Source of the DNA: Eubacteriales bacterium
GTDB taxonomy: Bacteria > Bacillota > Clostridia > Oscillospirales > Butyricicoccaceae
DNA length: 64,000 nt
Reading direction: 5' to 3'
Assembly: GCA_030539335.1 (NCBI GenBank)
Contig: JAUNSG010000010.1
Coordinates: forward strand, 29,914-93,913
Made by a program: the position numbers and the translations under genes
In this document: positions 1-7,187 of the stretch, piece after piece
Numbering within the stretch: position 1 is the first letter of the stretch
How the letters are laid out: each line of letters begins with the position of its first letter
Notes under the pieces: model-generated
What the model was told of the DNA's origin: nothing
The model's database searches: none
Seen by the model: the letters and a program-made list of their open reading frames with translations, nothing else

Positions 1-20
1 CAAAAGCAAGCGACGACATA

Positions 21-53
21 AAAAATGGGCATCGCTCCCAAGAACGATGCCCA
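21..53 (-). terminator. Intrinsic terminator after hpf
   Basis: A 9-bp perfect stem (TGGGCATCG / CGATGCCCA, 26-34 and 45-53) is followed on the minus strand by five T. It sits just past the hpf stop codon and would end the hpf transcript. Confidence 0.85.
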
Positions 54-65
54 AACGTATACAAA

Positions 66-599
66 TTAGTTGCTCTCAATCAGACCGTAACCGCCCGATG
101 CACGCTTATAAATAACCGCCGGCGCGTCCCCTTCCTCTGCATTCAGGAAGAAGAAGAACTGATGGCCGAGCAGATTCATCTGCAAAATAGCCTCTTCCAC
201 CGACATTGGAAGAACGTCAAATTTCTTGCGGCGAACAACATCATAGGGATCCTCTATGTACTCCGCCATGCCCGCTTCATTGGCGCTCGCCTTTTCAAAT
301 GCGCCGTTGCGCAGACGCTTTTCCAATCTGGTTTTATTTTTGCGGATCTGACGCTCGATACTGCTGATCATACCATCAACAGAAGCGAACATGTCCGTCG
401 TAGTTTCCTCGGCGCGGAATACCATACCACTATGACGAACGGTAATCTCAGCCGTCTGACGGCCTTTGATCTCACTGAACGTCACAACAGCAGAGGTATC
501 TTTCTGGAAATAGCGCTCCAGTTTGGAAACCTTTTTCGTGGTGTAATCACGAAGCTGTTCACTTGCCTGCATTTTTCTCTCAACGATGGTGATCTTCAT
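66..599 (-). CDS. hpf: Ribosome hibernation promoting factor, long form
   Basis: The 177-residue protein has the RaiA/HPF fold in its first ~100 residues (begins MKITIVERKM, includes FSEIKGRQTAEITV) and the C-terminal dimerisation domain of long HPF at about 118-175 (YDVVRRKKFDVLPMSVEEA). Long HPFs join two 70S ribosomes into inactive 100S dimers in stationary phase. The length is typical for Firmicutes. The ribosome site AAGGAG lies 8 bases before the ATG. The gene is monocistronic, with its own promoter about 110 bases upstream and a terminator directly after it. In many Firmicutes secA follows; here the window ends first. Confidence 0.95.
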   Translation of the reverse strand: MKITIVERKMQASEQLRDYTTKKVSKLERYFQKDTSAVVTFSEIKGRQTAEITVRHSGMVFRAEETTTDMFASVDGMISSIERQIRKNKTRLEKRLRNGAFEKASANEAGMAEYIEDPYDVVRRKKFDVLPMSVEEAILQMNLLGHQFFFFLNAEEGDAPAVIYKRASGGYGLIESN

Positions 600-714
600 A
601 ACATCAGCTCCTTACGGTTAATACCCAAATTCCGATATGAAGTTGTATCCGACAATAACCCATGTGGATCAAAGAACTTTTTTGTTCTCTCCAGTCGGCT
701 TAAATATTATAATT

Positions 715-743
715 AGTATAGCATTTCCGGACGCATTTCGCAA
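715..743 (-). promoter_or_regulatory. Sigma-A-type promoter of hpf
   Basis: On the minus strand TTGCGA (743-738), a 17-base spacer and TATACT (720-715). This predicts a ~108-base leader before hpf, which contains a small AGAAC/GTTCT hairpin near 675-690. Confidence 0.6.
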
Positions 744-840
744 TAGCCTTGTGCAAACTTTCTATTAACTTTTCATGAATTCAAATCAGATTGAACAAAG
801 TGCACAATTACGAGGGAAAGTGTTGCTTAACGCAGACAAA

Positions 841-870
841 CAAAACACCCTGCCAAAATCCGGCAGGGTG
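841..870 (-). terminator. Terminator after fumarase alpha gene
   Basis: Perfect 9-bp stem CACCCTGCC / GGCAGGGTG (846-854, 862-870) followed on the minus strand by TTTTGTTTG. It closes the amidohydrolase-fumarase transcript. Confidence 0.85.
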
Positions 871-886
871 CAGCGCAGTTCGTCTC

Positions 887-1729
887 TCAAATGGTACCCT
901 CAGCATGGCGGGTTACATGGCATCCGATGTTGACCACACAGGGCAAACCCGCGATATGGGTTGGGAACGGCTCAATCGCAGCCATCAGTGCAGTCACCGT
1001 GCCGCCCAGTCCCTGCGGTCCGATGCCGAGCTGGTTGACGCGGTCGAGGATCTCCTTCTCCATCTCCGCATAGAGCGGATTCTCATGGAAGCGGCCCACC
1101 TCGCGCATCAAGCCGCGCTTGGCCAAATAGGCCGCTTTATCCGACGTGCCGCCCAAGCCGACACCGATGATGATCGGCGGACATGGATTGGAACCGGCGC
1201 GGTCACAGCAGTCCACAACAAACTGGATGATATCCTCGCGGGTCGCTGCCGGGGTGAACATCTTCATCGCCGACATGTTCTCGCTGCCGAAGCCCTTCGG
1301 CGCTACCGTAATGTGGATCTGATCTCCCTCGACCAGACGGGTATACAGGATCGGCGGAGTGTTGTCATTCGTATTGACGCGATCCAGCGGGTCACGTACC
1401 ACCGAAAGACGGAGATATCCGTCGACATAGCCCTGCCGGACGCCTTCCTCAACCGCGTCCTCCAGCAGACCGCCCGTAATATGGACATCCTGGCCCACCT
1501 CGACAAAGACAACCGCCATGCCGGTGTCCTGACAGATCGGCACACGATTTTCCGCCGCGATATCACAGTTCTCAACCATCTTGCGGAAAATCTCACAGCC
1601 AACCACAGATTTTTCCTTTTTCTGACCGTCTATGTAAGACTGACGCACGTCATCCGGCAAAACATAGTTTGCATCCATACAAAGCTCCCGCACCAATTTG
1701 GTGATTTCTTTTGCCTCAATTGTACGCAT
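887..1729 (-). CDS. Class I fumarate hydratase (fumarase), alpha subunit
   Basis: The 280-residue protein is the N-terminal (alpha, Fe-S) half of two-subunit class I fumarase / L-tartrate dehydratase. Visible marks are the Cys-containing PICQDTG motif, GSNPCPP, and a C-terminal NIGCH that together can ligand the 4Fe-4S cluster; GVGLGGTSDKA is also typical. Known role: reversible hydration of fumarate to malate. I chose the ATG at 1729, because AGGAGG precedes it by 8 bases; an upstream in-frame ATG has no such site. The start lies inside the end of the amidohydrolase gene, suggesting translational coupling. The beta-subunit gene normally follows directly, but here a terminator and hpf follow instead. 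Whether it acts as fumarase or tartrate dehydratase cannot be told from this half. Confidence 0.9.
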   Translation of the reverse strand: MRTIEAKEITKLVRELCMDANYVLPDDVRQSYIDGQKKEKSVVGCEIFRKMVENCDIAAENRVPICQDTGMAVVFVEVGQDVHITGGLLEDAVEEGVRQGYVDGYLRLSVVRDPLDRVNTNDNTPPILYTRLVEGDQIHITVAPKGFGSENMSAMKMFTPAATREDIIQFVVDCCDRAGSNPCPPIIIGVGLGGTSDKAAYLAKRGLMREVGRFHENPLYAEMEKEILDRVNQLGIGPQGLGGTVTALMAAIEPFPTHIAGLPCVVNIGCHVTRHAEGTI

Positions 1730-2894
1730 TTGCTGTTCCTCCTGTAATAAAAGTTCCATCGGCAATCACTGCCGTAATTGTTGAACGATATTCCAACGGA
1801 TCCCCGCTGAAAATGACAAGATCCGCATCCTTTCCGGTCTGAATTGACCCGACACGGTCTGCAATTCCGGCAATCTGGGCCGGAACAATCGTAATCGCAC
1901 GGAGCGCCTGCATCGGTTCCATCCCCGCCCGCACCGCAGAAAGCGCGCAGTGCAGGATATGCTTGAGCGGGATTTCCGGATGATCCGTGATAATTGCCGT
2001 CGGGATTCCCGCTTCGGTCAACAGCTCGGGCGCCGCCTCGGTCAAGTTGGCAAGCTCGGGTTTTGACCGGTCGGTCAGGCAAGGTCCGGCACAAATACGA
2101 ATCTCCGGCTCGTCCGCCAGAAGATCCGCGACCAGATGGGCCTCGGTGCCATGGATAATCACTGCATCCAATTGAAATTCCTTGGCAATTCGCAGCGCGG
2201 TGAAAATATCATCCGCGCGGTGCGCATGGAAATGCGCCTGACAGGAACGATCCAGCACCGGCAGCAATGCTTCCAGCTTGCTGTCATAATCCGGTGCATC
2301 CGAAGGCTCCTCGGCATTGTTCTTCCGGTTTTTGTACTCCTGCGCGCGCATCAGTGTGTCACGGATGAGCGATGCGGTCGCCATGCGCGTGACCGGAGAC
2401 TCTTCCTTATCGTTATAGCAGGATTTCGGGTTCTCCCCCAATGCAAATTTGACCGCGCAGGGTTCCCGTAGGATCATATCGTCAATCCGGCGTCCATACG
2501 TTTTTATCGCCGCGACCTGTCCGCCGATCGGATTGCAGCTTCCCGGGGAAACAAGGCAGCTTGTGACACCCGCATGCAGCGCTTCGTCAAAGCTCCGTTC
2601 CATCGGATTGATCCCGTCGATAACGCGCAGCTGCGGCAGAACCGGGTCTGTGTCCTCATTGCCGTCCTCCCCCTCAAAGCCGAGGGAATCCTCAAACAGA
2701 CCCAAATGCGTATGCGCATCGACGAAGCCCGGCAGAATCCATCCGCCGTTCGCATCCCATACCATATCATCCTGTGTGCCGGGGTAGTCCTCCATAGAAC
2801 CAATCCGCCCGATTTTCTTATCCGTTATTTCGACAAATCCGCACAAAATCGGGTCGGATTCCATCGAAACCACGCGACCATTGCAAATAAACAT
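1716..2894 (-). CDS. Amidohydrolase family metal-dependent hydrolase
   Basis: The 392-residue protein resembles imidazolonepropionase-like amidohydrolases. An N-terminal beta-sandwich segment leads to the metal motif DAHTHLG (His61, His63); further His residues occur in HFHAHR and HGTEAH, and ITDHPEIP supplies the late catalytic Asp. The C-terminal GKDADLVIFSGDPLE returns to the small sandwich domain. Members hydrolyse C-N bonds of cyclic amides or peptides; the substrate here is not evident. It overlaps the fumarase alpha start by 14 bases, so the two are probably one operon. The pairing with half a fumarase is unusual and does not point to a known pathway. Confidence 0.85.
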   Translation of the reverse strand: MFICNGRVVSMESDPILCGFVEITDKKIGRIGSMEDYPGTQDDMVWDANGGWILPGFVDAHTHLGLFEDSLGFEGEDGNEDTDPVLPQLRVIDGINPMERSFDEALHAGVTSCLVSPGSCNPIGGQVAAIKTYGRRIDDMILREPCAVKFALGENPKSCYNDKEESPVTRMATASLIRDTLMRAQEYKNRKNNAEEPSDAPDYDSKLEALLPVLDRSCQAHFHAHRADDIFTALRIAKEFQLDAVIIHGTEAHLVADLLADEPEIRICAGPCLTDRSKPELANLTEAAPELLTEAGIPTAIITDHPEIPLKHILHCALSAVRAGMEPMQALRAITIVPAQIAGIADRVGSIQTGKDADLVIFSGDPLEYRSTITAVIADGTFITGGTANAYN

Positions 2895-2917
2895 AATTTT
2901 TCCCCGTTTAAATCTAT

Positions 2918-2946
2918 TTGACAGTTACTGGATATCATGGTACTAT
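2918..2946 (+). promoter_or_regulatory. Strong promoter for candidate small RNA
   Basis: Consensus TTGACA (2918-2923), a spacer of exactly 17 bases and TACTAT (2941-2946) on the plus strand. No protein gene follows on this strand, so it appears to serve the short RNA described next. Confidence 0.65.
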
Positions 2947-2951
2947 GGTCA

Positions 2952-3046
2952 CGGTGATAGAACTCTATCATCTATGCACCGTTCATATCTTTATCCCCAC
3001 AATCCAATTCTGCTCTTCAGCCCTGTGCTGGAGAGCGCTTTTTTTG
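2952..3046 (+). ncRNA. Candidate small non-coding RNA, ~95 nt
   Basis: A plus-strand unit lies between two minus-strand genes: consensus promoter, then a 5' element with two nested stems (ACGGTG 2951-2956 with CACCGT 2977-2982; GATAG 2956-2960 with CTATC 2965-2969), a pyrimidine-rich single-stranded stretch containing TTTATCCCCAC, and an intrinsic terminator. No credible reading frame with a ribosome site is present. I do not recognise a known RNA family. The transcript is inferred from sequence only. Confidence 0.5.
3012..3044 (+). terminator. Intrinsic terminator of the candidate small RNA
   Basis: Ten-base stem GCTCTTCAGC / GCTGGAGAGC (3012-3021, 3027-3036, one wobble pair), 5-base loop, then GC and seven T on the plus strand. 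Confidence 0.7.
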
Positions 3047-3064
3047 CTTTGAAAGAACCGCGTT

Positions 3065-3093
3065 GAAAAATGCCGCCCAAAAACGGCGGCATT
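3065..3093 (-). terminator. Terminator after the S1-domain gene
   Basis: Nine-bp stem AATGCCGCC / GGCGGCATT (3069-3077, 3085-3093) followed on the minus strand by TTTTT. It ends the yabO-yabP-yabQ-divIC-S1 run. Confidence 0.8.
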
Positions 3094-3102
3094 TGAGTAT
3101 TC

Positions 3103-3588
3103 TCATTTCCGGCGTCTCGAGCCACTCTTTCTGTCCATATTGTGACGAATATCAGACATGCGGCTTTCGCTGTCCTGCATAAAGTGCTTGAGCTTATCCT
3201 CAAACGAAAGAGACGTGCTGTTCGCCTCATTCTTGAGCTCCTGTGCCGCATAGGTTCCGCGGCGCGGTGCATTCCCTCTCGGGCGGCGTTGCACCGGACG
3301 CTCGGAGCTGCCGGATATAGTATTGCTGTTTATATGATTTCTGTTGCTTTCCTGCGGCAGCGCTTTTTTGATGGAAAGGTTGATCCTTCCATTTTCTTCA
3401 ACCGCAATGATTTTTACCTTTACCTCCTGTCCCTCGGTCAGATGGTCATGGATATCATTGACAAACGAACGTGAAACTTCCGAAATATGTACCAGACCCG
3501 TTCTTTTGGCGTCCAATGCGACAAATGCACCAAACTTTGTGATGCCCGTTACCTTGCCTGTTACAATTTCACCTACGGTTAACCCCAT
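3103..3588 (-). CDS. S1 RNA-binding domain protein (YabR-like)
   Basis: The 161-residue protein has one S1 domain at about 1-75 (VGEIVTGKVTGITKFGAFVAL, then TGLVHISEVS), the type seen in B. subtilis YabR and general stress protein 13. The C-terminal half (80-161) is basic and low in complexity (RRPRGNAPRRG, ending GSRRRK) and may contact RNA or the ribosome. It follows divIC, as in many Firmicutes. A defined substrate is not known for this family; a role in translation or RNA handling is inference. Confidence 0.85.
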   Translation of the reverse strand: MGLTVGEIVTGKVTGITKFGAFVALDAKRTGLVHISEVSRSFVNDIHDHLTEGQEVKVKIIAVEENGRINLSIKKALPQESNRNHINSNTISGSSERPVQRRPRGNAPRRGTYAAQELKNEANSTSLSFEDKLKHFMQDSESRMSDIRHNMDRKSGSRRRK

Positions 3589-3633
3589 ACCCTTTGTATT
3601 TACTCCTCCATTAAAATGTGAAACAAATGCGCA

Positions 3634-3924
3634 TTACTGCTTCGAGCTATCGATATACACCTTCTCGCCGGGAGAGGCATATCCCAGAACATCGCGTGCG
3701 ATCTTAGCGATCGCCTCATCCGAATCGCTCTCCGACTGCGACTCCTGCAGTTCCTTGTTCGCAAGCTCTTTTCTGGAAATCTCCTTATCCAATTCCGCAC
3801 TCTGCGCCCGAAGATCGGTAACCTGTAAATGAAGAGAAACCCATTGTACGGCGAAGAACAGACAGAAAAGAAGAATCGCTGCTCGGATCAAGGCAGAAGA
3901 ACTCAGCCCCCGCTTTTTCCCCAT
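3634..3924 (-). CDS. divIC: Septum formation initiator, FtsB/DivIC family
   Basis: This 96-residue bitopic protein has a short basic cytoplasmic start, one membrane helix at about 12-30 (AAILLFCLFFAVQWVSL), a coiled coil at about 31-65 (DLRAQSAELDKEISRKELANKEL) and the C-terminal DVLGYASPGEKVYID typical of DivIC/FtsB. It works with FtsL and DivIB in the divisome, outside the membrane. Its place next to yabQ and an S1-domain gene matches the B. subtilis yabP-yabQ-divIC-yabR order, which supports the call despite the small size. Confidence 0.85.
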   Translation of the reverse strand: MGKKRGLSSSALIRAAILLFCLFFAVQWVSLHLQVTDLRAQSAELDKEISRKELANKELQESQSESDSDEAIAKIARDVLGYASPGEKVYIDSSKQ

Positions 3925-3955
3925 ACAATCTCCTCCTTTGTTACCAAATACAAAT

Positions 3956-4417
3956 TCATTTTAACCGATTCCCGTGAAAAATGGAAGTGCTTTTTCTCGC
4001 TTTCTTATTTTTTTTGCAAATTTTTTCAGGGGCGCGGGCGGCCAGCCTGGTTTTTCCCTTCCGCATTCCCCGCAAGAGGAAGGATTTGGTCCGGCGAACC
4101 GCTTTGGAGAGCAGGCGGACAACCGTACACAGCAGCCAGCGAACCCCTTTTCCCACGGTTTTCTCCCAGACAATCACGCCGAGGAGGAAGACCGCCAGCA
4201 TATAACCGCGCAGGGTATCCTGCACAACACTGACCGAAGTCAGAAAAATCAGAGCCGCGCAGAAAGACAACATTCCAAAATCCAAAAGTATCTCGGCAGC
4301 CTTCCCACGCGCCGCACAGCGCACGCCGAACAGGATATCGGACACAAAGGCCCCCAGTATTCCAGCAGCAAGAAAACAGAGACTGTTCCACAGCTGCGGG
4401 ATCAATTCGGTATTCAT
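3956..4417 (-). CDS. yabQ: Spore cortex biosynthesis membrane protein YabQ
   Basis: The 153-residue protein has three to four hydrophobic segments in its first ~100 residues (LCFLAAGILGAFVSDILFG; FGMLSFCAALIFLTSV; YMLAVFLLGVIVW) and a strongly basic C-terminal tail. YabQ is needed for spore cortex formation in B. subtilis and sits in the outer forespore membrane. Assignment rests on topology, size and position: it overlaps yabP by 4 bases (ATGA), the usual arrangement. Sequence conservation in this family is low. Confidence 0.8.
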   Translation of the reverse strand: MNTELIPQLWNSLCFLAAGILGAFVSDILFGVRCAARGKAAEILLDFGMLSFCAALIFLTSVSVVQDTLRGYMLAVFLLGVIVWEKTVGKGVRWLLCTVVRLLSKAVRRTKSFLLRGMRKGKTRLAARAPEKICKKNKKARKSTSIFHGNRLK

Positions 4418-4704
4418 CGAAACAGCCGTCCCAAGAAACCTCCTCCGCGGATCACATCGTCGTATTCCATCGCTTCGATACTGCCGGTCAGGCTCAAATC
4501 CCCGGTGTCGAGGTTGAGCTGGTCAACATGCATCCGTTCCCCACGGATGGTCAGCGTTCCCAAATCGGTATTCAAAATGACCTGCGTATCATCGAAGTTG
4601 ACAACATCCTTGATGCCGGAAAGCGTCATCCGGCTGCGATCCTGCAGGGTCAGACCGTGCGGCATAGAAATGCTTTCCTTCTTGTTCTGGCTCTCTCGTC
4701 CCAT
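4414..4704 (-). CDS. yabP: Sporulation protein YabP
   Basis: The 96-residue protein carries the YabP/YqfC domain: HGLTLQDRSRMTLSGIKDVVNFDD, then VILNTDLGTLTIRG and LNLDTGDLSLTGSIEAMEY. Products of this family act at the forespore during sporulation. I set the start at 4704 (MGRESQNKK), because GGATGGAG lies just before it; a farther upstream ATG lacks a site. The usual length is about 100 residues. It is translationally coupled with yabQ. This is good evidence that the host makes endospores. Confidence 0.88.
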   Translation of the reverse strand: MGRESQNKKESISMPHGLTLQDRSRMTLSGIKDVVNFDDTQVILNTDLGTLTIRGERMHVDQLNLDTGDLSLTGSIEAMEYDDVIRGGGFLGRLFR

Positions 4705-4786
4705 ATGCGCTCCATCCTTCCCACTCCGATAAACAAACACCGAAACGCTTCCCTACACTCTATGCGCTTCGGTGCTATCGTATGCG

Positions 4787-5029
4787 TTATAAGATTTCAC
4801 GGTACAGGGTTGAGGCATCATTTTTGAGGACATGGTCAGCAATAGCCAGCACCTCAACCTTTAATGTGCGGTTGCCGAAAGAAATCTCAATGATATCCCC
4901 CGGCTTGACCTGATAGGATGCCTTTGCGGTTTTGCCGTTTACCGTGATGCGATCGTTATCACATGCCTCATTGGCAATTGTCCTGCGCTTGATCAAACGC
5001 GATACCTTTAAATACTTATCCAGTCTCAT
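4787..5029 (-). CDS. rqcP: S4-domain RNA-binding protein RqcP/YabO
   Basis: The 80-residue protein is almost entirely an S4 domain (MRLDKYLKVSRLIKRRTIANEAC, then ITVNGKTAKASYQVKPGD). The family member in B. subtilis (YabO, RqcP) works with RqcH on stalled 50S subunits in ribosome-associated quality control, helping C-terminal alanine tailing. An in-frame extension reaches 5302, but it is AT-rich and not S4-like; the start at 5029 gives the family length and lies 41 bases past a good -10 box. It begins the yabO-yabP-yabQ-divIC cluster. Confidence 0.88.
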   Translation of the reverse strand: MRLDKYLKVSRLIKRRTIANEACDNDRITVNGKTAKASYQVKPGDIIEISFGNRTLKVEVLAIADHVLKNDASTLYREIL

Positions 5030-5069
5030 TTTTATTCCAACACATCCCTTACAAAACAATTGTTTCTTG

Positions 5070-5098
5070 ATTATATCACATCCAGACAGGCTTCGCAA
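5070..5098 (-). promoter_or_regulatory. Promoter of the rqcP-yabPQ-divIC cluster
   Basis: TTGCGA (5098-5093), 17-base spacer, perfect TATAAT (5075-5070), 41 bases before the rqcP start. Confidence 0.65.
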
Positions 5099-5289
5099 TT
5101 TGGATGTCTCGGAAAAAAACGAGCATACTAACCGCGAGGTAAGCTGACCCTTCATCGCGAAAGCTCCGTTTGGTAACTTTCTATTCATTTTATATTTATT
5201 TTGTATGTTTTTCATCATTTTTCCTATTATCGTTGTGAAAACAACTGATATTTTCAATTTGTCGGCGTACTTTTTCATGGTTTCTTCCA

Positions 5290-5319
5290 TTGCTTTCCAC
5301 AATCCATTCCGGCTATACT
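5290..5319 (+). promoter_or_regulatory. Promoter of the condensation-domain acyltransferase
   Basis: TTGCTT (5290-5295), 18-base spacer and TATACT (5314-5319), 71 bases before the ATG. A strong AAAGGAGG site precedes the start codon. Confidence 0.6.
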
Positions 5320-5389
5320 ATGTACATCAATCAACACAAGAGATAATTATGATGAATAACTGAAACCCTGTAAAGGAGGATTACTGTTT

Positions 5390-6835
5390 ATGAACACGAT
5401 GACTTCTGGCCTTCCGCGTAAAATTCTTGACGCCGACAGCTATGGCCCTATCTTTATGTACGCAACACACCGCGATCTGGCCTGCGCGCCACGCCACATC
5501 ATCCGCATGACGGAACCGGTCGATCCGGCCCTCTTACAGAAGGCAGCGGAGCTTGCACTCATCCGTTTCCCACAGATGCGTGTTGGACTCTCCCGCGACG
5601 ATGACGCTTATCATTATTACTTCATTGAGCGTCCTCCGGTTGTTCTCCCGTTTTCTGATATTTCCCCGTACTACATGGGCTCGGAGGACAACAACGGCTA
5701 TCTGTTTACCATTGGTTGGAACGACCATACCATTTATATGGAATACCAGCATTCGCTCTGTGACGGACACGGCTTCGATCAGTTTATCCGCTCGGTTCTC
5801 TTTGAATACCTGACACTATGTGGCAAGCCGATCCAGAACGACGGCAGCATCCGTACCCGTGATACCAAATTCCAGCTCTCGGAATGCGAAGACGGCTACC
5901 CGATGCTCGACCGTGCGGAGCCTTCCGAGGAAGGACACTATACAGTAAAGGAATCCTTCCGTGTCCCGGTTGCCGATGAGGACTATGACCGCAATGAGCG
6001 TATGACCGAGCTTACGTTCCCCTACTCTTCGGTCCGTCAGTGGACGCACACACACGGAGCAACGCCGATCAGCCTGCTGTATACCGCGCTTTCGTTCGCA
6101 CTGTACCGCACATATTACACCAAAAAGGACGCCGGCACCCCGGTTGTCGCCGAAGTACCGCTGGATCTGCGTCAGATCGTTCCGTCGGACACCACACATT
6201 TCTTTGTCTCCCTGCTCGACCTGCCGTTTGAGTACGACTGGTTCTCCCTGCCGTTTGTGGATGCCTGCCGCAAGGTACGTGAAATGTTCGATACCCAGCG
6301 CGCACCGCGCCACGCCGCTTTCTGGGGCAAGGCCGGCAGCGGACGTGTCACCGAAGGCCACACCTCGGATATGGGAATTGACGAAAAAGAGCCGATGATG
6401 CGCAAGATGGCGCGCGACTATGTCCGCCGCGACAGCTTTATCCTCACCAACATTGGACGCTTTGATGTGCCGGTATGTATGCAGGAATACATCGAAGATT
6501 ACGGCGCAATCCTGCCCTGTGCCTATCAGCCGCTCGGCGTTCTGGTCAGCTCGTATCGCGGCACGATGAAGGTATCGCTGGCACAGCGCGACTTCTCCCC
6601 GCGGCTGGCCCATGCGTTTGCCGAAGAGCTGGAGAACTGTGGTATTTCCGTCAAACAGATGAGCTATGAATATCATCCGACGCGCTACGAAGGAGCAAAG
6701 CTCTGCCGTCGTGAGAATGCCTCCCCATCTCTCAAAAAAGGGAAGGGCAAGCGTTCCAAGCCGGTCATGACGCTGCATACAAAGAACACGCGCAGCAGTT
6801 CCAGAAGCAGCCGCTTCAGCCGCTCGGCCAAGTAA
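5390..6835 (+). CDS. Stand-alone condensation / alcohol-acetyltransferase-like protein
   Basis: The 481-residue protein has the fold marks of CoA-dependent acyltransferases related to NRPS condensation domains and yeast alcohol acetyltransferase: HSLCDG at 121-126 gives the catalytic HxxxDG, and LTNIGRFDVP near 350-360 resembles the second-subdomain strand of the family. There is no carrier or adenylation domain and no NRPS gene nearby. The last ~45 residues are a basic Ser/Arg/Lys-rich tail. It is the only plus-strand gene in the first 36 kb and has its own promoter and terminator. The acyl donor and acceptor are unknown; an alcohol, lipid or sugar acceptor is possible. Confidence 0.75.
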   Translation: MNTMTSGLPRKILDADSYGPIFMYATHRDLACAPRHIIRMTEPVDPALLQKAAELALIRFPQMRVGLSRDDDAYHYYFIERPPVVLPFSDISPYYMGSEDNNGYLFTIGWNDHTIYMEYQHSLCDGHGFDQFIRSVLFEYLTLCGKPIQNDGSIRTRDTKFQLSECEDGYPMLDRAEPSEEGHYTVKESFRVPVADEDYDRNERMTELTFPYSSVRQWTHTHGATPISLLYTALSFALYRTYYTKKDAGTPVVAEVPLDLRQIVPSDTTHFFVSLLDLPFEYDWFSLPFVDACRKVREMFDTQRAPRHAAFWGKAGSGRVTEGHTSDMGIDEKEPMMRKMARDYVRRDSFILTNIGRFDVPVCMQEYIEDYGAILPCAYQPLGVLVSSYRGTMKVSLAQRDFSPRLAHAFAEELENCGISVKQMSYEYHPTRYEGAKLCRRENASPSLKKGKGKRSKPVMTLHTKNTRSSSRSSRFSRSAK

Positions 6836-6850
6836 AACCAAATACACAGC

Positions 6851-6884
6851 AACAGGGACACTTCCTTTGGGAAGTGTCCCTGTT
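6851..6884. terminator. Strong terminator, probably bidirectional
   Basis: Perfect 15-bp stem (AACAGGGACACTTCC at 6851-6865 with its complement at 6870-6884), 4-base loop, T-run on the plus side. It lies between the converging acyltransferase (+) and HU (-) genes. Confidence 0.85.
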
Positions 6885-6908
6885 TTCATAATCTGTGAAT
6901 AGCACAAA

Positions 6909-7187
6909 TCAATCCGGGTTTACCTTTTCCTTCAATCCCTTTCCCGGCCGGAAAACCGGGACGGATGCCGCGGGAAGCACATCGGTATGGCCCGTTTTGA
7001 GCGAGTGTACGTTCCGCTCCTCACGCTGTCTGGTCTCAAACACCCCGAAGCCGACAAAGTTCAGCTTCTCTCCCTCTGCCAGCACGTCGCCGATCCCTTC
7101 GAGGAATGCATTCAGCATTTCCTCCGTATGCTTTTTCGTACAGCCGGTTTGCTCTGCGATCCGTGCTACAAATTCTGCCTTTTTCAT
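6909..7187 (-). CDS. HU-family DNA-binding protein
   Basis: The 92-residue protein has the HU/IHF fold: MKKAEFVARIAEQTGCTKKHTEE helices, LNFVGFGVFETRQREER and the DNA-arm segment ending FRPGKGLKEKV. HU bends and compacts DNA. The ATG at 7187 overlaps the mazG stop (ATGA). The arm tip reads VHSLKTGHTDVLPAASVPVF, which differs from the standard GRNPQTGEEI-type arm, so it may be a specialised paralogue rather than the main HU. A HU gene next to mazG and the yabO cluster is a common clostridial order. Confidence 0.88.
   Translation of the reverse strand: MKKAEFVARIAEQTGCTKKHTEEMLNAFLEGIGDVLAEGEKLNFVGFGVFETRQREERNVHSLKTGHTDVLPAASVPVFRPGKGLKEKVNPD

Larger units (their letters stand above)
5030..5389. 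other. AT-rich divergent intergenic region
   Basis: These 360 bases separate rqcP (minus) from the acyltransferase (plus). They hold one promoter for each gene at their two ends. The central part (about 5100-5285) is AT-rich and I see no further gene, hairpin or repeat in it. Confidence 0.7.

Noticed and set aside
5030..5302. Longer N-terminus for rqcP reaching 5302
   Set aside because: The extra 91 residues are unlike S4 proteins, AT-rich and cross the clear promoter at 5070-5098.
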